Below, in pieces: positions 6,243 to 10,543 of a stretch of 10,543 nt of DNA. The notes beneath the pieces were generated by a model. It was not told the DNA's origin, did no database searches, and worked only from the letters and a program-made list of their open reading frames with translations. Origin of the DNA: Hyphomicrobiales bacterium (GTDB lineage Bacteria > Pseudomonadota > Alphaproteobacteria > Rhizobiales > Xanthobacteraceae). The position numbers and the translations under genes were made by a program. Positions within the stretch are counted from its first letter, which is position 1. Each line of letters starts with the position of its first letter. The stretch lies in the NCBI GenBank assembly GCA_016210825.1, contig JACQTM010000171.1, forward strand, positions 1-10,543, written 5' to 3'.

Positions 6243-7583
6243 CTACACCGCGGCGGAATACGGCGTCTTGCTCGCGGCGAGATATTTGTCGAAAGCGGCA
6301 GCGACGAGCCGCACGAATGGCCGCCCCTCCTCGCGCACGACAATTCGGTTGCCCTCAATTCGCACGATCCCGTCGTGCACGAGCGGGGCGAGCGTGTCGA
6401 TCTCGCGTGCGAAATGCGTTGCAGCTCCGGAATCGCCGCTGATGCGCTCAAGATCAACGCTCAGATCGCACATCAGCCGCTCAATGATCGAACCCCGCTG
6501 TGTATCATCTCCGGTGAACGCGATTCCCTTGGCGGTGGCAAAACAGCCGGTTTCCACGAGGCGCGAATAGCCCGCGATATCGACGGTATTTTGCACGTAA
6601 CCTTGCGGTAATTGCCCGATTGCCGATGCGCCAAGACCGATCAATGCATCAGCGCAGTCCGTGGTATAACCTTGAAAGTTTCGACGCAGACGCCCGGCGC
6701 GTGCAGCAACGGCGAGTTCGTCATCGGGTTTGGTGAAATGGTCAAGGCCAATCGGTTGATAGCCGCAACCGGAGAGCGTTTCCACCGCAGCCCGCATTTG
6801 CGCAACGCGCTTCGACGCCGACGGCAGATCCGATGCATCGATCAAGCGCTGATGCTTCTTGAACCATGGCACATGCGCATAGCCGAATAGGGCGATTCGC
6901 TGCGGATGCAACGAGGCGGCAAGCCTCGCGCTGTGAATTACATCTTCGGTGGTCTGTTTCGGCAGCCCATACATTAAATCGAAATTAAGTTGCGTGATCC
7001 CGGCTTCGCGCAGCAATTCCGCCGCGCGTGCCACCACGTCGAAGGATTGTATTCTGCCGATAGCCCGCTGAACGCGCGGAGAGAAATCCTGGACACCGAG
7101 ACTAGCGCGATTGATGCCGATGATCGCGAGCTCGCGCACCAATGGTCGCGTCAGACGGCGCGGATCGAGTTCAATCGCATACTCCCTGAGCTCCGAAAGA
7201 TCGAATGTTCCGGCGATCTTGGCCGTGATCCGTGCGAGCCAGGCTTCGTTCAAGATCGATGGTGTGCCGCCGCCCCAATGCAGATGCACGACCTTGCGCC
7301 GGCCGGCGGTAGCGCCGACGAGTGCGATCTCATCGATCAATCGACTTGCGTAGCGTTCGACCGGATCGCGCCGGCGCACAGCTTTTGTGTGGCAGCCGCA
7401 ATAAAGGCAGAGCTCGGTGCAAAACGGAACGTGGATATAGAGCGACAACGTCGCCGAGGCGGATAATTGCGAAAGCCATTGTGCATATATGTCAGGTCCG
7501 ACTGTCGCACGAAAATGCGGCGCAGTCGGATAGGACGTATAACGCGGGACATTGCGGGCAGCCAGCAGCGCCGTTCTAGTCAT
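6243..7583 (-). CDS. hemN: oxygen-independent coproporphyrinogen III dehydrogenase HemN
   Basis: HemN is a cytoplasmic radical-SAM enzyme that oxidatively decarboxylates coproporphyrinogen III to protoporphyrinogen IX without oxygen, allowing haem synthesis under low oxygen. The 446-residue product is close to E. coli HemN (457). Near the start it has the family motif RYTSYPTAPHF. The iron-sulfur motif C-x3-C-x2-C-x-C (CTELCLYCGC) ligates the 4Fe-4S cluster and adds the fourth cysteine typical of true HemN rather than HemW. The HWGGGTPS SAM-binding motif, ELDPRRLT and NFDLMYGLPKQT follow, then a HemN C-terminal domain. I chose the ATG at 7583; a TTG sits just before it. No Shine-Dalgarno is visible, and a FixK-type box lies about 43 bp upstream. 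The gene follows dksA on the same strand after 96 bp and is convergent with flgH. Confidence 0.95.
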   Translation of the reverse strand: MTRTALLAARNVPRYTSYPTAPHFRATVGPDIYAQWLSQLSASATLSLYIHVPFCTELCLYCGCHTKAVRRRDPVERYASRLIDEIALVGATAGRRKVVHLHWGGGTPSILNEAWLARITAKIAGTFDLSELREYAIELDPRRLTRPLVRELAIIGINRASLGVQDFSPRVQRAIGRIQSFDVVARAAELLREAGITQLNFDLMYGLPKQTTEDVIHSARLAASLHPQRIALFGYAHVPWFKKHQRLIDASDLPSASKRVAQMRAAVETLSGCGYQPIGLDHFTKPDDELAVAARAGRLRRNFQGYTTDCADALIGLGASAIGQLPQGYVQNTVDIAGYSRLVETGCFATAKGIAFTGDDTQRGSIIERLMCDLSVDLERISGDSGAATHFAREIDTLAPLVHDGIVRIEGNRIVVREEGRPFVRLVAAAFDKYLAASKTPYSAAV

Positions 7584-7619
7584 CAATATTGAGAATCGAT
7601 GATCGCTGCGCTTGATACC

Positions 7620-7633
7620 TTGATCTTGGTCAA
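7620..7633 (-). promoter_or_regulatory. FixK/FNR box upstream of hemN
   Basis: TTGATCTTGGTCAA is a perfect match to the FixK2-type consensus TTGAYCNNGRTCAA and a one-mismatch match to FNR TTGATNNNNATCAA. It sits in the 96-bp gap between dksA and hemN, centred at 7626.5, 43.5 bp from the A of the hemN ATG. Anaerobic hemN control by FixK or FNR is well known in rhizobia. At the usual class II spacing of about -41.5, transcription would start at or just before the ATG. A weak -10-like GATTCT (7597-7592) lies at the position this predicts. Confidence 0.85.
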
Positions 7634-7679
7634 TGATGCACCGCCGAAGAAAGCGCGCGATTGGAATGCGAAAATACCG

Positions 7680-8096
7680 TCACTCGTCGCGATAGACCCG
7701 TTCGCGCCGCTCGTGACGCTCCTGGGCCTCCACCGAAAGCGTCGCGATCGGACGCGCCTCGAGCCGCTTGATTGAGATCGGCTCACCGGTCTCCTCGCAA
7801 TAGCCGTAGGTACCATCTTCGATGCGATGCAAGGCGGCTTCGATCTTGGCGATCAACTTTCGCTGGCGATCGCGAGCGCGCAGTTCAATGGCGCGATCGG
7901 TCTCCGATGATGCACGGTCAGCGAGGTCCGGATGGTTCTGATTCTCGTCCTGTAGGTGCTGAAGTGTTTCGCGGGCCTCTTTGAGGATTTCCTCCTTCCA
8001 GGCGAGCAGCTTGGCGCGGAAATACTCCCGCTGCTTCTCGTTCATGAAAGGCTCCTTGTCGGAAGGCCGGTAAATCTTGGTCTTCTCCCGGAGCAT
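7680..8096 (-). CDS. dksA: RNA polymerase-binding transcription factor DksA
   Basis: DksA enters the RNA polymerase secondary channel and, with ppGpp, represses rRNA and activates amino-acid promoters. The 138-residue product has a long coiled coil (about 18-95) whose tip DLADRA keeps the two functional aspartates (Asp57 and Asp60, aligned to E. coli Asp71 and Asp74). The globular part contains GTYGYCEETGEPI and RLEARP. The zinc-finger positions that are four cysteines in E. coli read Cys100, Thr103, Ser121 and Ala124, so a normal zinc site cannot form. This degenerate finger is known in alphaproteobacterial DksA. ATG at 8096 is preceded by AGGGAG (8112-8107) at 10 bp. An in-frame ATG at residue 18 exists, but the longer N-terminus matches relatives as I recall them. 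Confidence 0.95.
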   Translation of the reverse strand: MLREKTKIYRPSDKEPFMNEKQREYFRAKLLAWKEEILKEARETLQHLQDENQNHPDLADRASSETDRAIELRARDRQRKLIAKIEAALHRIEDGTYGYCEETGEPISIKRLEARPIATLSVEAQERHERRERVYRDE

Positions 8097-8164
8097 TCTT
8101 TTTTAACTCCCTGCCTTATTAGGCTTGTCTTACTTGCGAGTCGTCCTCCCCTCGCGGGGCGAAG

Positions 8165-8193
8165 CTTATAGCGGCGGGCCGAAGGCCGGACAA
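8165..8193 (-). promoter_or_regulatory. sigma70-type promoter of dksA
   Basis: On the minus strand TTGTCC (8193-8188) is followed after exactly 17 bp by TATAAG (8170-8165), 4/6 and 5/6 matches to the -35 and -10 hexamers. Predicted +1 is near 8158, leaving a leader of about 62 nt. The spacer contains GGCC-TTC-GGCC. The -10 ends in G rather than T, and the discriminator (CTTCGC) is fairly GC-rich. The transcript would begin close to a CCCC-GCGA-GGGG stem-loop (8159-8148), and GCCT-AATA-AGGC (8124-8113) abuts the Shine-Dalgarno. Confidence 0.7.
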
Positions 8194-8294
8194 CAGGAAT
8201 TCGACCGTCCCGGCTGTGCCGGGCGCCAGGCGATGTGCCTGAAGATTAAGGCTTTTGCGTATTTTACGGGTTTGCCGGGTGTGGCTTTACCGCC

Positions 8295-8708
8295 TCAGCG
8301 CGGCGTTATCTTCGCGATTTCGACCTCCAGGCGAAGCTCGATTTCCGCCAGCACCTGGTCGAGTGCGTTGTCGCCTGTCTCCTCGCGAAGATCGGCCGTG
8401 GCGGCTCGCAGGCGAAGCAATGTCGATTGATCGATCGTACCGGAAATGAAGCCGAGTTTGAGGTCGTCGAGCACATCGAGAGCCGTACGCCCGCGCGCGA
8501 TCGCGCGTTTGCGGCGTTCGGTCGGATCGTCGAGACCTTGCAAGGCGACGAGCGCATCAATGCTACCGACAGTACGAAGGTTGATCGAGGGTGAAGGCGC
8601 ATTTGCAGCGTCCTGCCCCGTTACCGAGAAGCCGCCGGCAGCGGCGCGACGCGAAGCGGGCGCCGCCACCTTGGCGAGCGCCGTCGAATTCGGTCCCTGA
8701 ATGCGCAT
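8295..8708 (-). CDS. fliX: class II flagellar assembly regulator FliX
   Basis: FliX is a cytoplasmic checkpoint protein. In Caulobacter it binds and restrains or activates FlbD, coupling sigma54-dependent late flagellar transcription to completion of early basal-body structures. The 137-residue length matches the family. The N-terminus MRIQGPN is typical, followed by a variable Ala/Ser-rich region to about residue 45. The conserved core has SIDALVALQGLDDPTERRKR, ARGRTALDVLDDLKLGFISG, and a C-terminal LDQVLAEIELRLEVEIAKI. A G-rich patch (8722-8718) 9 bp before the ATG may act as ribosome site. It diverges from flgI, as in Caulobacter, and a perfect CtrA box lies 64 bp upstream. Its presence predicts a FlbD elsewhere in the genome, consistent with the two sigma54 promoters in this window. 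Confidence 0.92.
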   Translation of the reverse strand: MRIQGPNSTALAKVAAPASRRAAAGGFSVTGQDAANAPSPSINLRTVGSIDALVALQGLDDPTERRKRAIARGRTALDVLDDLKLGFISGTIDQSTLLRLRAATADLREETGDNALDQVLAEIELRLEVEIAKITPR

Positions 8709-8771
8709 GGCGAAAAGCCCCCGCCCGAGTCGTTCCCCGGCTTCGATAACGTTCGAGACTGAGCGCCCATG

Positions 8772-8787
8772 GTTAACGTTTCCTTAA
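8772..8787 (-). promoter_or_regulatory. CtrA box upstream of fliX
   Basis: On the minus strand the sequence is TTAA-N7-TTAAC (8787-8772), a perfect match to the CtrA consensus, oriented toward fliX and about 64 bp from its ATG. The proximal half is embedded in CGTTAACCAT, shared with the fliL upstream region. CtrA activation of early flagellar genes, including fliX, is established in Caulobacter. A -10 is not convincing: GTTATC at 8750-8745 would give a 20-bp spacer. Confidence 0.75.
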
Positions 8788-8792
8788 ATCAC

Positions 8793-8817
8793 CCGGCAAA
8801 TACTGCCGGCACCGGCA
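8793..8817. promoter_or_regulatory. ftr-like enhancer repeats for flgI
   Basis: Three copies of the same 6-mer alternate in orientation: CCGGCA (8793-8798), TGCCGG (8804-8809) and CCGGCA (8812-8817). The first two form an inverted repeat with a 5-bp spacer, centred 102 bp before the GG of the flgI sigma54 promoter. The last two form one with a 2-bp spacer. The first pair is nearly identical in sequence, spacing and distance to the flgF element. The likely reader is a FlbD-type activator, by inference from Caulobacter. The elements begin only 6 bp from the fliX CtrA box, so they could also influence fliX. Confidence 0.62.
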
Positions 8818-8901
8818 AGGCCTACCGACGGAAAACTAGTGAGGACCGACCGCGTGTCGCGAATGTCCTTTGTTTTCAACACAATTGCGCGCGCCAAGCT
8901 C

Positions 8902-8917
8902 TGGCACGCCTTTCGCA
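8902..8917 (+). promoter_or_regulatory. sigma54 promoter of flgI operon
   Basis: TGGCACG-N4-TCGCA matches TGGCACG-N4-TTGCW with one mismatch. The GG (8903-8904) and GC (8915-8916) are 10 bp apart. The predicted start is near 8928, giving a leader of about 55 nt before the flgI ATG. An AT-rich patch (8866-8887) lies just upstream, but it has no perfect IHF match. Confidence 0.87.
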
Positions 8918-8982
8918 TTCCCAATGGCGGCCCGGTCACTTGTGGGAGCTTGAGACCGAGCGTGTTTGGTGGGGAGCGAAAA

Positions 8983-10101
8983 ATGCGAAACTTTGCAGTT
9001 TCGGCACGCGCCGTATTGCTGGCGGTCCTGGTCACGCTCGTGGCTGCGTCGCCAGCCATGGCGACGTCGCGCATCAAGGATCTCGCCAATATCGAAGGCG
9101 TGCGCCAGAACCAGTTAATCGGCTACGGCCTCGTCGTCGGCCTCAACGGCACCGGCGACACGCTCAACAACATTCCCTTCACCAAGCAGTCGCTCACCGC
9201 GATGCTGGAACGTCTCGGCGTAAACATCCGCGGCCAGCAATTGCGCACCGGCAATGTCGCCGCGGTCATGGTCACGGCCAACCTGCCGGCGTTCGGCACG
9301 CAGGGCACGCGCATTGACGTTACCGTCTCCGCGCTCGGCGATGCCAAGAGTCTGCAAGGCGGCACGCTGCTGGTCACGCCCTTGCTCGGCGCCGACGGTA
9401 ATGTCTACTCGGTGGCGCAGGGTTCGGTTGCAATTGGCGGTTTCCAGGCCGAGGGCGAGGCTGCGAAAATCGTGCGCGGAGTGCCGACGGTCGGCCGCAT
9501 CGCTAATGGCGCGATCATCGAGCGCGAGATCGAATTTCAGCTCAACCGCCTACCCCATATCCGGCTTGCATTGCGCAATTCGGATTTCACCACTGCAAAA
9601 CGGATCGCCGCGGCGGTCAACGATTTCATCGGCGCGCCGACCGCCGAACCGCTCGATGCCTCGACCGTGCAAGTCTCAGTTCCGCAGAATTTCCAGGGCA
9701 ATGTCGTCGCCCTGCTCACCGAGATCGAGCAATTACAGATCGAGCCTGACCTTGCCGCAAAGATCGTAATCGATGAGCGTTCCGGCATTATCGTCATGGG
9801 CCGTGACGTGCGCGTGTCGATGGTTGCGGTGGCGCAGGGAAATCTCACCGTGACCATTTCCGAGTCACAACAGGTCAGCCAACCGGCGCCGTTTTCGCGC
9901 GGCGAGACCAAAACCGTTTCGCGCACGCGCATCGGCGTGCAGGAGGAAGGTAAAAAGCTCGCCCTCGTCAAGGAAGGCGTCTCGCTGCAGCAGCTCGTCG
10001 ACGGCCTTAACGCCCTCGGCATCGGCCCGCGCGACCTCATCGCCATCCTGCAGGCGATCAAGGCCGCGGGCGCCATCCAGGCCGATATTGAGGTGATGTG
10101 A
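8983..10101 (+). CDS. flgI: flagellar P-ring protein FlgI
   Basis: FlgI forms the periplasmic P-ring, the peptidoglycan bushing for the rod. The 372-residue precursor (E. coli about 365) starts with a Sec signal peptide: MRNFAVSARA, then a hydrophobic core, with cleavage expected after A-M-A at about residue 27. The mature start TSRIKDLANIEGVRQNQLIG is the family signature. GYGLVVGLNGTGD, GGTLLVTPLLGADG, QGNLTVTISE and a C-terminal LGIGPRDLIAILQAIKAAGA follow. ATG 8983 has GGGGAG (8971-8976) at 6 bp. The frame is open to 8839 upstream, but that stretch contains the sigma54 promoter. Its TGA overlaps the ATG of the rod-binding gene. The chaperone FlgA is encoded in the other sigma54 operon of this window. 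Confidence 0.97.
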   Translation: MRNFAVSARAVLLAVLVTLVAASPAMATSRIKDLANIEGVRQNQLIGYGLVVGLNGTGDTLNNIPFTKQSLTAMLERLGVNIRGQQLRTGNVAAVMVTANLPAFGTQGTRIDVTVSALGDAKSLQGGTLLVTPLLGADGNVYSVAQGSVAIGGFQAEGEAAKIVRGVPTVGRIANGAIIEREIEFQLNRLPHIRLALRNSDFTTAKRIAAAVNDFIGAPTAEPLDASTVQVSVPQNFQGNVVALLTEIEQLQIEPDLAAKIVIDERSGIIVMGRDVRVSMVAVAQGNLTVTISESQQVSQPAPFSRGETKTVSRTRIGVQEEGKKLALVKEGVSLQQLVDGLNALGIGPRDLIAILQAIKAAGAIQADIEVM

Positions 10102-10439
10102 TGACGGCGGCGCCCGCGTCACTCCCGGTCAGTTCCAGCTCATATGCGAGTGCGGTGATCGATTCGGCGTTGCAGCGCGCCAAGGCCGGCTTTGCGCTCG
10201 CCGATAAGGCGCGCAGTGCCGCGCAGGATTTCGAGGCGGTATTCCTCAACAGCATGTTCCAGCAGATGTTTACCAGCATCGAGGGCGAAGGCCCGTTTGG
10301 CGGCGGACCTGCGGTCGGCGTATGGCGCTCATTGCTCACCGACGAATATGCGAAGTCATTCACCAAGCAGGGCGGCATTGGCATCGCCGACCAAGTTTAT
10401 CGCAGTCTGATTGCAGCACAGGAAGCGCGCGCCCGTTAA
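10101..10439 (+). CDS. cheL: rod-binding protein (FlgJ N-terminal / CheL type)
   Basis: This 112-residue protein corresponds to the rod-capping N-terminal domain of FlgJ and lacks the C-terminal muramidase domain of the roughly 313-residue enterobacterial protein. It is the form called CheL, or rod-binding protein, in alphaproteobacteria. The conserved AQDFEAVFLNSMFQQMF (residues about 41-57) and GPFGGGPAVGVWRSLL, then KQGGIGIADQVYRSLI, are clear. It should act in the periplasm at the growing rod tip; no classical signal peptide is seen, as expected for a substrate of the flagellar export apparatus. The start ATG overlaps the flgI TGA by one base (TGATG), implying coupling. A GTG one codon earlier is in frame but unlikely. 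A separate hydrolase would have to open the peptidoglycan. Confidence 0.9.
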   Translation: MTAAPASLPVSSSSYASAVIDSALQRAKAGFALADKARSAAQDFEAVFLNSMFQQMFTSIEGEGPFGGGPAVGVWRSLLTDEYAKSFTKQGGIGIADQVYRSLIAAQEARAR

Positions 10440-10471
10440 CGGTGCGAGCCGACTTTCATCGGAGATAGCCA

Positions 10472-10543
10472 ATGGCACGAGCCAAGTCCGCACCACCCGT
10501 CGAGACCAAGATTACGCCAGCAGTGAATGCCGCGGAGGCACAA
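10472..10543 (+). CDS. unidentified flagellar-operon protein, N-terminal fragment
   Basis: An ATG at 10472 with GGAG (10461-10464) at 7 bp opens a frame that continues past the right edge. The 24 visible residues begin MARAKSAPPVETKITPAVNA and are Ala/Pro-rich, basic, with no recognisable domain. In Caulobacter and relatives flgI-cheL is followed by flbY, a FlgN-like or flagellar regulatory gene, so that is the expected identity, by position only. The gap after the rod-binding gene is 32 bp, so it is probably in the flgI operon. Confidence 0.6.
   Translation, partial: MARAKSAPPVETKITPAVNAAEAQ

Noticed and set aside
8209..8223. CCCGGC-TGT-GCCGGG hairpin between fliX and dksA as fliX terminator
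   Set aside because: The stem is perfect but short, and no T-run follows on the minus strand; it could be part of the region upstream of the dksA promoter instead.
8873..8887. IHF site between the flgI enhancer and sigma54 core
   Set aside because: The AT-rich patch resembles the flgF arrangement, but the best alignment (TTTCAA-N4-ATT) misses several consensus positions.
8769..9317. Plus-strand 182-codon open frame spanning the fliX-flgI region and the flgI start
   Set aside because: It overlaps the CtrA box, repeats, the sigma54 promoter and flgI in another frame, and its translation is Arg/His-rich without a domain.
1..10543. CRISPR arrays, tRNA/rRNA genes, insertion sequences or prophage parts
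   Set aside because: No regularly spaced repeats, RNA gene signatures, transposase-like proteins or terminal inverted repeats with target duplications were seen.

Overview
The window is a GC-rich piece of a bacterial flagellar gene cluster, interrupted by two non-flagellar genes (dksA and hemN). Gene content and order point to an alphaproteobacterium of the Hyphomicrobiales, and the proteins look most like the Bradyrhizobiaceae/Xanthobacteraceae type. The pointers are fliX diverging from flgI, flgI followed by a muramidase-less rod-binding gene (cheL/flgJ type), a fliL-fliM-DUF6468-motE run, a FliM with a long N-terminal extension, a DksA with a degenerate zinc finger, and CtrA-, sigma54- and FixK-type sites. 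No similarity search was run, so the taxonomic call is inference.

Layout. Positions 1-2339 (minus strand) hold a tightly packed operon read right to left: fliL, fliM, a DUF6468 membrane/coiled-coil protein, and the start of a motE-like gene that runs off the left edge. Positions 2340-2681 are a divergent control region. It carries a partial CtrA-type site facing fliL and, facing the other way, a CGGCA-N5-TGCCG inverted repeat, an IHF-consensus match and a sigma54 promoter for flgF. Positions 2682-6091 (plus strand) hold flgF-flgG-flgA-flgH: proximal/distal rod, P-ring chaperone and L-ring. A GC-rich stem-loop near 6190 separates this operon from convergent hemN.

Positions 6243-8096 (minus strand) hold dksA followed by hemN. 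dksA has a good sigma70-like promoter. hemN has its own perfect FixK/FNR box and no Shine-Dalgarno sequence. fliX (8295-8708, minus) and flgI (8983-10101, plus) diverge from a second control region. This region has a perfect TTAA-N7-TTAAC CtrA box for fliX, and CCGGCA/TGCCGG repeats followed about 100 bp later by a sigma54 promoter for flgI. flgI overlaps a short rod-binding gene, and the N-terminus of a further protein (FlbY/FlgN position) is cut by the right edge.

How it works together. The genes supply the motor switch (FliM), stator-associated proteins (FliL, MotE-like), rod (FlgF, FlgG), P-ring (FlgI, with FlgA), L-ring (FlgH), a rod-binding protein and the assembly checkpoint protein FliX. 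The two divergent regions share one logic: early genes (fliL-fliM, fliX) sit behind CtrA-type sites, and rod/ring genes (flgF operon, flgI operon) sit behind sigma54 promoters with paired upstream repeats of the kind expected for a FlbD-like activator. No clearly unknown defence, mobile or biosynthetic system is present. The most interesting material is regulatory.
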